Positions 44,988 to 59,900 of a stretch of DNA of 64,000 nt are shown one piece after another (position 1 is the first letter of the stretch; the number at the start of each line of letters is the position of its first letter). Under the pieces are notes generated by a model. The model saw only the letters and a program-made list of their open reading frames with translations. It searched no databases and was not told the origin of the DNA. Both the position numbers and the translations under genes were made by a program. The stretch is from Nageia nagi. Its lineage: Eukaryota > Pinophyta. Location of the stretch: assembly GCA_050084985.1 (NCBI GenBank), contig JBITNC010000001.1:97960001-98024000 (forward strand), read 5' to 3'.

Positions 44988-47900
44988 CTATGATGAAGTG
45001 ATTGCAGGTGAACTCTCACAACCAGGGCAATTATGCAAGCTCTCGTGAATGTAGACATCGCACTCAAAGCAAAAATGTTGTTTGCATCTAGGACAAGCAA
45101 GTCTCACCCCAACTCTACTTCCTGCACATCAATTCCAACAAGGCATTAAAAAATTCTGTCTTGACAATGCAGGGTTGGTCAAGAGTGCCAAACCCAAAAC
45201 TATATCATTTAAGAGAGAGGATGAGCAATTAATCACTTTAGCTAACAGAAATACTATTCCAGTTTAAACTTTTGAAGCTTCAATTAGCTTAGTTAAAACA
45301 GAATTTACTTCATACATGATTCAGATCCCATATTTTAATCAGGTATTTTTATGGTTCAATCAATCATTGATTTAAACTTTAGGTAAAATAGCACTTTAGT
45401 AGTAACAGTAGTCAGTTTATTAATGAGCCAGTTGATTCCAAAACTACAGAAAATTGAATCTCTTTTCACTGGAAAATAATCTTCTGGCAGTGCACAGCCT
45501 CTTGAAGGACGGGCAGTTTTAGCAGCAGCTGCTCCGGCATTTGTACATCTCTCCAGGGAAGATTTTATATTTTATTCAGTATTATAATATGTTTTATTTT
45601 ATGAAATTACTATTCACAGTTCCACTGTTATCCATGTGGCTTATTCATTTGAGTTTTGTCTGTTTAATAAGCCAGTGTAAGCATCTTTTAAGGGGATTCT
45701 AGAAGTATATTGAAGGGTATTCATCCCATAGTGGACTGTTAAACTCAAACTTGGGAAAAACTTGGCAAGTATTTGGTTCAATAAAAACTCAGACTCGGCA
45801 AAAACAAGCTCCGGAATAAAAAAATATTGATTTTTTCAAATAACTTGGTAAGCCTCGTGACTCGCAAAAAGCGCAGCAAAATCTAGTTACAACAAAAATT
45901 TGGTGAACCTCAAAAAGTTGAATGTGAGTGTTTTAAATGACTCGGGGTAAGATTATTCACAAGTACTTGCAGGACTCGGAGACTTTGACTACTAGGATTC
46001 ATCCTCACCACTTTCGGAATGTGAGCTAAGAACCGTAATACATAGGTTCTGTTGAGGAATGACACATTTGTTGATCTTCCTGAAGGTTGCCCGACTATCT
46101 AGAAGAGACTTGTGGACAAAGCCTCTACCAACCTTGAAACAATCATTTCTAGCTCTTTAGAGGCTGTGGAGACTAAGTTGGGATGGATATAATCATGAGG
46201 TCAGTGATTATGTGGTTGATGATTGACAATTTCGCTGCTGGTGCTCAGAACTCATTTTGACTCTTATTATGGTCATCAAGCATATTGATGGTGTTTTAAA
46301 CCTAGCACCTATTTCATATTCTTAGTAGGGTTTAAAGAATGTGATTGATGGTGGTAGTTTCATGGATATGGTTAAGTCATGTTGATGTGGAAGAGGGTTT
46401 GGAAACCAATCATTACGAATATGAGTGTGATGATGAGGTCACTTCAGCTTGAATTTGCTATTCTCACATTGATGGACATGAGATGTGATGAGGATCCTGA
46501 TTCACACCTGGCCACTGAAGATTTTTCAGATGGTGATGATAACAAATCTCCCTTAGACCCACTTGTTCCTTCTGATTTTTTTGATGAGGATCAACATGCC
46601 ATGGATGACAATGAGCACTACTGAAGATTCTCCTGTGTTTGAGGAAACTCGTGAAATGTTTTCCTCAAGAGTTGGAGAGGACAAAGATGCAGAAGATTGT
46701 ACCAAGCTTCATGTGTAGCTACTGTAGCTTGATGGTTCCATGACCCTTTCAAGGGGTAATTTCATGATGGTTCTTCTCGCATGGAGGATGATGATTCCCT
46801 TTATATGGGTAAAAAAGAGCCCTCAATTGAACCATGTTTTGGATCATCCTCAGGTGGTGTTAGGTAATGCATTGGTTCTATTGAAGAACGTTACGGCTTT
46901 AATACTCTTGATCAATGTGAGTTTATGTTACAAATGATTGTTGTTAATGAGAGTGTCTCTTTTGAGCCCTTTTGGACATCAGAAAGCTTGAGTGGACCCC
47001 TTGTTGTCAAGGGTTTTCAGTGTGCCTTTGGTGTACACTAAACACTTGAGGAGTTGGTCCATCTTCTCAAAGGCTTCGTTACAAAATGTGAAATCATTTC
47101 CTCTAGTGAGGGAGACACCATTATGTTGACAATTTCTTGGAGACAGATTTATATTAGTGGAGGTTCTTGATTTGCCCATCTTCGAGGCAACCTATAAATT
47201 TGAAGAGAATTGTTTTTGTATTTTTCTTGGTCAGACTACATGCCTTTGTTAGGACCTCCTATGCATTTTGGTAAGTAGAGACATTTTACTACTTGGGTGA
47301 GGGTGTCCATGAAAAGCTTGCTACTATGGACTTCTTATTGATTGTACTCGAGCATTTTTCTTCTTCCAAGTTTGACGACTCTCTTGATCACTCAATAGTC
47401 GGATCTTGATGAGGACTATTCAAGATGCTTGTGTTTGTGTTTGTGTTTGTGTTCAAGCACATGGAACCTTGTGGTGTTGGTCATAACAACACCAGTAGGG
47501 CAACTCAAGGGAAGGAGTGGCCAGTGGCTTAAAGCTCTCATGAACTTGTTCAAGTCTGCAGAAGTCTTTTTCCTACATCAATAAATCATCTACACCACTT
47601 TCAAGCAATAGCTACGATTAAGAGTCGTGTTGAATGCAATGTGACATCATCAATGTCCCCTACCCAATAATAGGCATGGAGGGGTGTTAGATGATAATAC
47701 CATTATCTACATAACCTTTAGTAAGGTCTACATTATGTAGCCTCACCTTACTTAATGTCAATAAGAATAAAATGTGGGCCAACACTTCCTAGGTAGTATT
47801 GGAAATTATAACTCGTAATTAAAGGAGTACCCCAAAGCCTAAAATGCCATGACTCACAAAATCCTTTTAATAAGAAATAATTTCCTCATTTTGTTCTTCT

Positions 47901-50900
47901 TCAACTAGTGTGTTGTACGATATTTCTGTGTTCTCTAACTGATTGCAGTGGTTAGAATAGTTTCTTTATTTGTTTCAAGGCAGAAGAGAACCATTGGATG
48001 GAGCGGGAAAGTCATCATCATAACCCAAAGAATAACAAGCACAGTAGCATGGGTCCATAGAGCAATCTTCTATGCATAGGCACAACTAATGATTATCTGT
48101 CACCAAACAGTTTATGGAAACACAAGAGGGATGGTGCAAAGATTGTTTTTCCTATGTCCCTCTCAGGTACCCTCTAAGCAATGCTTCTGTAACAATTATG
48201 GAGTTTGTTTATTCAAATCATTTTCAGATCATTATTTTTGGATAGTTAAACAAGTCTTCTATTTGATATATTTGATACACGCATGTGAATGTGATGCACC
48301 AGTGTTATATTTCTCTGCATACATTCAGTCTTGTAACTCCAAACTATCCGACCTTTTCCATTTCAATGCATATTCCCTGATCCAACCAGCTGCTTTGAGT
48401 CATTGATTTGTATCCTAAAACATTAATTTTTGTTGATGATTAGACATGTGAAGACCTGATTCCTCCCCCTTTTAATAGAAAAGTAATATCAGAAAAGATT
48501 GGTGATTGCTGATTCAAAATTCCTGTCAGACTACAGTGCAAGAAAGTCCTGCAGCCCTGAAGTTTTAACACATCTGAAATGGAGATATGGAGAGCACTAC
48601 AGAACAATTGACATTATGAAGTTAACTTTACATAGGGTCAATACAAATGGGTTGAACTTCATGTAAAGCATCACTTACGCTGCTGATGCTGACCTTCTAG
48701 GCAATTTACTTGAATGATTAATCTCCTCTTTAAAGGAGTAATGACAGGACCAGAAAGGCAACATATATGTGAATCTCTTACATTTGACAAGCTTATGATT
48801 CATCATTTAGTTTCATTACAATTTTCTTATTGTAGTTTATGCTTGGAACATTGGAAAGATTGACTTCAAAAGAATAATCATTGTTTAGTGATTCTGGGAT
48901 GGTTATAAATTCCTAACACAAAACACTGTAGGAAAATACCATGCTAAAACACAGGCATGAATTAATAAAAAAAAAACATATCACCTATGCAATTTAAATG
49001 CAAACTTTTGACTGCTTCATCCTTCTTTAGTTTTCTTTGCTAAGTAAATGGTCTGTTGGGGTGTTTTTCTTTCCTACCCTGAAGCAATGAGAAAAATGCC
49101 AACACCTCAGGTGGAGCGACGTTACTCCCTCCTGCTATGGGGACTGGTTACCCCAAAGGTTAGCTTCACGAGTTATGCGAGAATAACCCAGGAGACGGCT
49201 GAGATGCTTAGAGCTGCCACCAACATGAATATCATGTGTGGATTCAAGGGACTCTGAGTTCTATGTTCAGGCTTCAACGAGGTTGTTTCTGAGAATGCTG
49301 CAAAGGGAAATTAGGGGTGCGAAAACCACGGAAAAAAGGTGTAAATAAAAGTAAAATGAAACCAAAAAAAATGGTGGAAAGACTGTGGCAAGTCAGATGC
49401 AATAGTGGGCATACAAACTCATGGGCTTGAGACAAGTCCTCGGAAGTCAACTCAATTAGACTCGTTGCAGGTTCCTAGGACCCACTCTCCAATCCACTAG
49501 CCAACAACACGAATAGCTTAGTGGATGCAGCGTGAAGCTATGGCGAGAAGACAAGATGAGACAAGGGCAGAACGGAAGGACCTGGGTGAAGTTCCTATGG
49601 TGAGTGACATTAGTGAGACATTCCGGTGTGACAAACCCTAAACTACAAATAGTGAAGTACCATTAACAAGACATCAACCAATCACTTCACAAGATATCCA
49701 AACAATCTCTTGTCCACTTCAATGAAGTTTACAAGATGCACCAAGTAAATTGAATTAACTCCAAGCAACAATAGAACAAACACAGATAGCACTATCAACC
49801 ATTCATTCGTATTCACTATCTCAACATGAGCAAGCATCTAATCACAATAGCATCCACATACACCACATTTAACAATTAAGAGAAATTTTGAGTAGCACGC
49901 AAAGTTCTTTCCAATTGTTAAAGTGTCAATCCCCCTTACAAATGAATCAAAATGGTGTATAAATAGTTTTAGGAGCAACCAACAATGTTGCCTTAACCCT
50001 AATCACGAGTCTCAAGAAAACGAAATGCGATCCAATAAACATGTGCCATTTGGCATTATAAAATCTCTTCCAAACTCGCGAGAGCAAATCCTCATCCTTC
50101 ATGAGTTTGGGAATAAAATAATATTAAAAATGTCTAGCTAGAGAATAAAAAATTTTATGAAAATAAACTAAAATAATTTGAAATAACTAGGCCAATGGTG
50201 GGCCAAGGGCCGCAACTCGATCCTCGAAGCCATCAGCTAGGAATCTCGCCGTAAGTTCCAAACCACGCAACATCTCTGAGAACTTGGGCTTGCTCACAGC
50301 AACGCTCACAACAACACTGTCCTCAACCTCGTCCACCAGCTTCTACATCTCGGCCTTCCATGCATGAGCTTGGAACATGTGTCTCAAGTGACTCCCGGAC
50401 TAGTAGGAGTTCACATCCTCTATCAAAATCAAGCTATGGAGAAGGTGTCTAACCTCAATCACTACCACGTCTACTTCCTAAATGGTGGTGTCTTCCGCTA
50501 AGAACTACACCTGAAATTCCATGTGCTCAATACACAAGTGGGTCCTATCGTTGACCGTAGCTACCTCCTTCTTGGTCTCCTGGAAGCAAGTGAGCACCTG
50601 ATTATTCATGCCCCAATAGAACCAATAATCCTCGCAAAACATAACATCCTCGAGCTTTTGAGACTGTGTTGCTTCAAATCTCAGTATCACGGGTCTCCGG
50701 GAGTCTAAAATCCTGTGGAGTCTGACCCTCTCGATCACGATGTGTTTCAACTTTTCCTCCTCGAGTGAGACCTTATGCAGAGCTTCAACAAACTACCTCA
50801 ATACTGCCAAGACTTCTTCAATCACTTCATGTTTCACTACCATCATGCCTTCCTTGAGGGCTTTCACCTTCCGGTGCTTCTCTATATGTACCTTGGCTGA

Positions 50901-53900
50901 CTCAAGCTTGCGGGTCAATCTCCTCTAGGCAGCTAACTCTTTGTTCAAGCTCTTTATCTCCTTTTCCTTCAATAAACCGTCCTTGGCAATTGACTTTGTG
51001 TTCAAGATGATTGCATGCTTCCTGCCAATCACACCAATGGGACCCGTATTGATGATCTGGTTGATTTGCTTCAAGTCTCTAGGGCACTAAGGGTTATCCT
51101 TGTCAAACACTAAAGTCTTGATGTATATTGCATTATCAATCATGTGCACATAGGTCTGACTCTTCCCCAAGCAAGTAGAACTTTCCCCCACCTGATCATT
51201 AGGTTCCTTAACTTCGAACTTCTCCTCGATGTCCATGTTAAAGACGTCAAGGCACTTATCCATATCCACACCCCATTCATAATTGGGCGAAGGTTGATGG
51301 GTCTCAACAACTACATCTACAATAGTGATGGCATTTTTCTTGACTCTCTTTGAAGGCCTCTCTTCTTGTTCTGCAACTTCCCCGAATGTCACTGACGATC
51401 TAGACTGAGATTCCCTTTTCAATTGAGCTCTCTTTGGTACTGACTCATGGGTTGGATCTTTGTTCTTCCTTTAAGATGTTGAAGGCTCCGATAAAGTATG
51501 GTTGTGAACCTCCCTCAATATCAAAAAGGACGATTCTTCTTCACCTTGGGCATCCTGAATATCTTCTCTGGGAACGGTACTAGCTGCGTGCTCATTTCCT
51601 AGCTCTTCATTGGACTCATCCTCAGATATGCTCTCATATTCCCCTTCTCCAAGTATGCTTTAATGATCTTCATCTTCCTACTCTCCTGCTTGTTCTTTCT
51701 CAAGGGTGTTGTCAGGTTCGTACAAGTAGCCCAAGGATTTTGATCTTGAAGGTGGAACAGTTTGATATGTGCGTGATACTACTCCTCTTGGCGGCCTCTG
51801 GGGTGGTGATGGATCCGCTTCTCTGTTCCTGACACACCTCACCACCTTGTCGGTGGCCACACGCTCTAACGTCCTCACATCATGTTCATCAACTGTGTCT
51901 CTAACCTACTGCACTACCTGCTCAACTGGATTCTTCTCATGCATGGATGTGTATTTCCCAATAGTTTCATCAATCGCCGATGGAAACTGAGTGACTCTAG
52001 ATGTAGATTCTTGTGGCTTCTTCCCCCAAGACGGAGACAACCTCTTATCGATAGACGCCTCAACTTCTCGTTGTTGCTTTTGGGCCTCTTCTTGCATCTT
52101 GGCATGGATCTTCTTCACTTCCACTTCATTGTTGCCATTCCAAAACGGCTCCTCATCTCTAAGTGGCCTATGCTCATAGGCTCTCTTCCTCTCCTTCATG
52201 TAGAATTCGTGGATTTGGTGCTCAAGATCATAGTGGCTGGCGGTTGGCATCTTCTTGAAGTTGTACTTCCCCAACTCCTCTATCATGGAATTCACATCCA
52301 CCCATGCTCTGAACTGGTACTCTCCCACTATGATCGGCAAATTGGAAGTGGCTAACTTCTTCTACCAAACATGCTCATGCAGGTAGGTCAACTGCCTCAT
52401 CATCTCCATCAAGAGCATCCTATTGCTTACATACCAGGGCAGTTGGTATGGCTCTATGGCTGATCCATAGAGTTGAATATAGAAGTAATGTTGGTGATGG
52501 ATGAAAAAGTCCCCATGTTTCCTTAACGCATCCTGGGCTGAATTGTTGATCCTAGCAATAGTGATTTCTCCCTTGAGCTCCTTGTAGATCTCATACTCCC
52601 ATCCATCACTCTTCATCGTGAAGTTCTCCCGTCTCCTTTCGATCCTCCATTCAGGGTAGCACTTTCATATGGCATATGTTCCTTTCTAAATCAAGTTTGC
52701 CTCCCCTAAAGTTGTAGGTCGTGTTTACCATGTAGTAGCAGGTATACCAAATACAAATTGAGGAAGAATTTGTGTGTGGTCCCCAACAATGACAGTTGGT
52801 CCATGATGCTATCACTCAATACCTTACTCCACTTGATCTTCTTCCCTCTAGAAATTTCCACAATGAAGCCAAAGAATTCCTTCCGAAATTAGGATGCATC
52901 CTCCTTCTCGAGAACTCTTGACAACATGAGGATCATTAACAACACGGACGGGTACAAGTAAGAGCGAGGGGCATTGATGAGTGCATTTCCCTTCAGGCCG
53001 TGGTGTTCCTCCAACATCCAACTCTTGATTGTCATGGCTGCCCTATTGGTGTCTCAATAGCATGCTAAGGACTTTGCCTCAATATATTCAAAGTTGCTCT
53101 GCGAAGTCCACTGAAATGTTGTCTTGATGGCTTCAGGGGCTGAAGTCCATGATGACATTGCCTGTGATGTCACAAAGCACTTTCTCACCCTTCTTCCAAT
53201 GTTGGCCGACTTCCACGCACAACTCTGGGAACGGAGCTACGAATGGGAAGAAGGTGAAGTTTGAAAGCCCAGAGAATAAGACAATGTCCTATTTCAACTC
53301 ATAGATCGATCGGTTCCTAATCTTCTCCCTCATCTGCATGGGATCCACCTTCTGCCAGTCTACATCTTTGATGGTGGCCAGTCGATTCTTGGAGAACCTA
53401 GCCCCCTAGGGCAAGGAGTCTTGCCACTCACATATGGTGATGATACAATCTTGCCTGATGGTCTCTAGGTCACATGCATAGTCCTTGGCCGAATTGCTCT
53501 TAGAAGTGGTCATGGTATCTTAGCGAGTGGTGAGGACCTTCCAAGATGATGCATTGGCTTTCTTGCCTCCACGTTGTTCTCCTAACCTCTTTGGTCCTCC
53601 ATGCAAGCCTCTCCAAGCATTGAGGCAAATTTCAAACTCAAAAATCTGCAATTCTGGGCACAAAAGTGGAAGAGCAATGCGATTTGAATTTGGGAAAATG
53701 AGGTCCCCAAGTTGGTATTTATAGCTGAAACTGGCTTCCCACGGAGGAAAATGCATCCCAACCATCCAGATGGCCGACCTTAGGATGTGTGTCTTCATGA
53801 ATTTTAGTGCCCAATTGGCCAGGACCAGCCGTGGGGGTTTAGGAGCTCCTTCAGGCTTGGCGCATGCCCACAAAAGACAAGATTTTGTCTTTCTAAAGCA

Positions 53901-56900
53901 TGCACCAGCCTTGGGGATGAGTGCACTCCCCACGTTGGCCTTCCTTGCTCTTTTGCTCATTCAACTTGACCTTGAAGCCCGTCCTGAGACCTGATCTTGC
54001 CTGGTTCTTGTTCTTTCTAGGGTTCGACTTACTCATTTTGCCCAACAATCCGACCCAAAGGCCCCTCTAAGCCTCGCTCATGGTTTCAAAAGACAAGATT
54101 TTGTCTTTTGAAACGCACTCCAATCTCCCTGGCTCTTCCAGTCTGGCCGCATGATCCAAAAAGTCAGGATTTTGTCTTCCTAAGGCATGCACTAGGTTGT
54201 AGGTGACCAGATTCGCTTTGTTTTGGTCCTCTGCTTCCAGGACTAAGTCAAATTTTCAAATTCATTTCATCCTAATGTCTTCCCAGGCTTGGCGCATGCT
54301 CCCAAAAGTCAAGAATTTGTCTTTTTGAGGATGCACCAGCGCCTTTGGTCATGCTGGAGTGGGATCCAAGCTTTGAGGCTCCATGCCATAGCCAATTTTC
54401 ATGTTTTGACTGAACTGGATGCCTTCCTGGGCTTGGCGCATGCTCCTAAAAGACAAGATTTTGTCTTTTTGAGGCATGCACCAGCCCCTCGGGTGTATGC
54501 ACTTCAATCTTCCAGGTCTCAAGTCCATCTTGGCGGCCTCCTAGCTTTGGCGCATGCTCCCAAAAGACAAGATTTTGTCTTTTTGAGGCATGTGCTAGCC
54601 TTGAAATGCACTAAGTTACTTTTTACGGGCCTTCATTCAGTCTTGGACGTCTCCCTGGGCCTGGCACATGCCCCAGAAAGACAAGATTTTGTCTTCTCAT
54701 GCCATGAGTTGGGTCCGAAAGTGACCCAATTCACTGTTTCAGACTTGATCTTGAAATTGGGCACCATCCTAGCCCGAGCGCACTTGCCAAAAAGACAAAA
54801 TTTTGTCTTTCCTAGGGCATGCGCCAGGCCTAGGCATGGCCCAAATCAGACTTGCTTTGTTTTGACTCAACTCGGGTTTCTCATTTTCACCTAGACTCGA
54901 CTTGAATTCCCATAGCCATTTTTTTAGGGTTTTAGTTCTTCAACATGACACAACCAAGACTAGGCGGATGAATACACTTAGGTGCTGGGATGATAGGCGC
55001 GATTTTGAGTCAGTTGAAGGCAAAAGGAGGCTGTACTGACTAGGTGCCAGACGAGTGTAAGTTGAGAGGGTCCCCAAAATTGCGAAATTTTGAGGCGAGT
55101 TGTGTAGGGCACAACAGGGTCTTCCACTGGGAACAGGCAGAAATGAAGTGAATAAAAGCTGGATCAACATCACGAACGCCGAGAACATTGCATTGCCATT
55201 AAATTAAAATGCTAAGAAGAAGAAATGAAGTGAATAAAAAATGGATTAACATCTTATACGTGTGAACTTTTTGACATATTCATCCTGCATTAGTACTTTG
55301 ATAATGATAAGACTCACAGCTACTGACCACTGTAACTTCATCTCTATCATTGTAAAAAGGACAGGCATAGTGGTAGATCAGAATACATATTCATAAATTC
55401 CGAAAGTGGAGGATCTTTACACACTGCAGCTGTAGGTTCCTGCTTGATGACAAGATCTTATGAAGGTTTTTGTTATATCTTTTCTAAAACCATAGTTATA
55501 TATAGCCTTCACCATGCTCCCAAGACATGGGAATAAGAATGTTTCCTGCAGTATTTGCACACAATACTATAATACAAGAGCATGACAAGCCCTCGGGTAA
55601 GCAGATAACATGATCACCAGCATAACCTACTATGAACAAATTCAAAGTATCATTGTATGTTAATCCATTCCCTTTGAATTTCAGCACACTTATATACCTC
55701 CTCCAGGACTATTGTTGGTTGACTACCAATGTTACTAATAAAGAGATATTAATAATAACATATGTTAACAGACCTACAATAGCATAACAATGGAAGGGCA
55801 GTTAAAAGCTGCTTGTGATTAGATTTAGACCTCAACTAACACAAATATTTTTAAAATAGAGATACAGTGTTTCATACACAAACTACCTGGCACATAGAAT
55901 CTTCACTTGTTGCAATCCATTATAAACATATTCACTGCTCTGCCACTTATTATTGCTTAGGTAGTGATTCTTGATGTTTTGCATTAATCAAGGTGTAGAT
56001 GAATGCATATAGTGGCACACAACATGCATGTACAGAACAGTGCATTTTTCCAAAACAAGGAGTTCACAGGTCGAAAGAGAATGAAATATGCAGAGCACAA
56101 CAATATTTACTAAAACGATAATGACAAATATATTAGAAATTATTAAATTCATATTGTGTTTTTAAAATCAATAAACCAAAAGATGTAATGAGTCAATCAA
56201 AGAAAATGTATTGAGGGAAAAGTACACAGCACAGAGTAAACAAGTCAATATAACAAATTGAAATAACAAATATATTAGACCCAGAAATAATGGCCACCTC
56301 TGGGGATCCACAAAGGGGTACTATGTCCATGGATGCCCTTCCTCTGTGCATTCCTTCAATCTAAAGACAATGGAGGTCCACCTACCACATACTGTTTCAC
56401 CAACCAAATATTGTTGGGCCCTTCATATCTTGATAGGCAATGTACAGCTGATCCTCATCTATTTGAAACTTTGTCAACTAAAATATTTACCACAATTAGC
56501 CTACGGAAACTCCAAAATGAATTTATTTCGAACACTCCCACATAATTCATATTTTCAAGACCTACCTCTCCAGGTATCATGGCTGGCTAGGCACCCATTG
56601 TCATCATAAAAACAACGTTGTTATCATGTCTTGATCAAAGCAGAATTCCTATCAAATACACCATAGTTAAACATATCTCAGGCCTTCTGCATAAAAGCAT
56701 TGGTGGATAATCATATGATTATGAATAATTTGTATTTCTCGATTGCCTTGTCATTGCACGCATGATATCAACAAATTTTCTAATGGCTTACTCATAATCA
56801 AGACTACATCACACATCGAAAGCTCACTCAAGGTTTTTCAAATCAGTTAACCCCCAACCATCTTATCGAGGGTTTTCTCAAGGTTCACCCATAACCAAAT

Positions 56901-59900
56901 CACCAAAGGTGTCTCAAACTTCACCCCTAACCAAGTCACTAAGGGTGTTTCAAATTTCACACCTAACAAATTCACTAAGGGTGTTTCAACTCCACACCTC
57001 ACAAACTCACTAAGGGTGTTTCAAACTTCAACCTAATCAATTAGTCAAATCCTAACCATTTGTTCCCTTTTTACTCAATACAACAAAGACACTTTTTAAG
57101 GACTTTTTGGCATATGACACAATCCATCTTCTTAAATATTGACAATGGACCATCTAGTAACTCAAACTCATGCACCAATCTCACTCTTTAACATTTTCGA
57201 CAAACTCAAAGATGATGACTATAGACCAACACTTGAAATAGCTAAAACATTTTTCACTCTTAGTACTTCACGCAAGTTTGGTCAAAATCTCCTTATCTCT
57301 ATGTACAGTGCAAAACATGTTGACTTTGACAGAAAGCATATTGCCCAGAAACTTTAAAAGGATAAAAGAATTAGTAGTGGGTAGTTTGGAATCCCACCAG
57401 AATGTTTTTACGAGTAGTTTGTAATTCCACCAGAATGTCTCTACCAGCATGGAGTTCACATTTATTCAACAGTGTACTCATGTATATCCTTCTGCGTTAA
57501 CATCCATCACGTGAAGCATCAGCTTCCTTGCTCTCCTTGTGCACCCCTTCTGCAGTATCCAAGGTATAAAACTAATCCTTTAATATTTATTACATGGGTT
57601 CCACAACACCACCACCAGAACTGCAAACAACCTCCCACATCATCTAACCTCCACAAGCACAATATTGAACTCGATTGCAAGGTATTGTGTACCTTACTCA
57701 AGGAACTCCGCCTCGACAATCTGGGGCATGCTATTGACCATATTCACAATCTAGCAGTAGAAGAACCTCAACTCAGTACCCATGAGCTCTCAATAGACAG
57801 TCCTGAATGAAAACTCTATGTTGCATATCTCTCAAGAACAGCTACTCTCGCATAGACATACTCATTGTCTCACTTTTCATATATTGCAAGCTCAGGATCA
57901 GTAATAGTGGGCTATTTCCATATGACATAGTCCTACCCAATCGGATGCTATTGTGTGTATAAACTTCTCATGGAGACATCATCCTCTATGAAGATATATC
58001 TCTTACAATGTTTGCACATGTAGTATTGCACCAACACTTCAAAAACTGTATTCAACTAAACATTGAATAACATCACTCAACAAAAGCCCTTCCTTCAGCA
58101 GCAACTTGATAGTTGTGGTATTGTGCTGCAATTTCTGTAGCAACTATTTTTCAGCTGATCTTTCTACAGCTGAACATTATGCTCGAAATCTCACAGCTTT
58201 TGCATCCTTTCAATGATTAGATTTCATTTCTTTTTGCTGGTCTTGATTTTACCTCTACAGCAACTTCATTCCTAAATCATGACCTTCATTCAGTTTTTTT
58301 ATCAGAGACACAGTTTCAAGTATATTCATGCCATACTCAACTCATGCATAATAGATATGAATTAGATCTGAATGAGCATGCAACTCCATTTCAGCTCCCA
58401 ACTCAGAGAACTACTCAAAAGTCTCTGCAAAAACACTTGCAAATCATAAGAATATAAGTCACAAACCATTCTTTTCAGCCCACAGCTGCAATCAACACAA
58501 AAACATAACAGCAGGAGCCTATGACATTAGACACAACACTCTCACAACTTTCATACTGACTTCAAAGCAGACACACAACTGAAGCTATTGAGATAGCTCA
58601 TTCTCTCTTCTTGCAGCCCAGTTTCCTCTCACTATCGAATAGACATGAACCATTTTAAAGAATTCCAAATTCCTGCTGCCAAGACTTTTATCAGCTCCAA
58701 TACAAAGAAAATATATAAATGCAGAAGTGCACAACACAAGCAAACAACTCAATGCACCAAATAACAATTATACTAAACCCAGAAACAATTACAAGTTACA
58801 ACACACAGCTATGTTGGGGGATCAACAAAAGATACTAGATCCCCGGGATGCCTTTCCTCTTTGAATCCCCTCAATATATAGAATCGTACCTACTATGCAT
58901 GGGTCCATCAAAAGTGTCCCAATTACCAGATATTCGTTCAGCTATCTTGATAGTCAGCTATGCACTGCTGATCCCTATCCACCATTTGACACTCTTTCAA
59001 CTAATACATTCACAACAATTAGGATGCCAAAAATCCAAAAGGGATCACTTTCTAAATGTTCAAACATGCCATATTATATGGTATTAAAAGCTCACAAACT
59101 TTTCAAACACCAACAGCACCTACAACAATTATGCCAAAGTTTATTAGTGATATCATAATGCTAATTCTGAGGTTTACAATTGCCATCCTCGTACATTATG
59201 TTGCAGGGAGAATGTGGACATGGACATCTAAGTGGTGATAATTCAAAAAGAATGATTCTGGACTAAATACAAGGGCCCAACAATCCCCATTGCCCAAGCA
59301 AACAAGTGTTCAAGAACAATTTCTTACTAGTTACTGCGTGTACATAATAATTAAAAAAAACACCAGCAAAAAAGTGTTGTTTTACAATCAGTCTAAGTTG
59401 CAAAGCACCCACATTGCCCATTCAAAAAACGATGTTCAACTTTTTCTAAGTAGTTACAAGTAGATGATAAATCAAACGACAGGTGCAGCCCAAAGTACTA
59501 TAACAGTCATTAGACTTTGTTGTTTCAATTTACATCTAAATTTCAGAGTTCACTTGGAGAATTATAAGTTCCATTTTTATGGTAAATGAGGTGACAAAAG
59601 AAGGTACGTTCTCTCATTTGTGTTGCTTTCAAGTTTTAATTTATCATTTATGGTATTATTTCAAATATTATCTTGACAGTATTACTTGGATGCATTCCCT
59701 AAAGAGGGTCAAACCAGCAAGGCAGTAGGTACATTTTACATCCATAACCAGATAGCCATACAGGCATGCCACAGATAAACGGCCGGTATGTGCAGCCACA
59801 CAATATAGGCATCAACAAAGGCTGAACCATCTAGCAATTGCACTGAATGGAAACAGGACACTTTATTTGCTCAATTCATAGGACTTTAAATTCAAATCAC

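Noticed and set aside
53859-54825. CRISPR-like array
   Set aside because: Repeats are palindromic and regularly spaced, but the context is a plant nuclear intron, the spacers are not uniform in length, and no cas genes exist.
54289-54894. 201-codon plus-strand frame with repeated AHAPKRQDFVFLRHA
   Set aside because: The repetition comes from the DNA hairpin array. The palindromes explain the pattern better than a protein.
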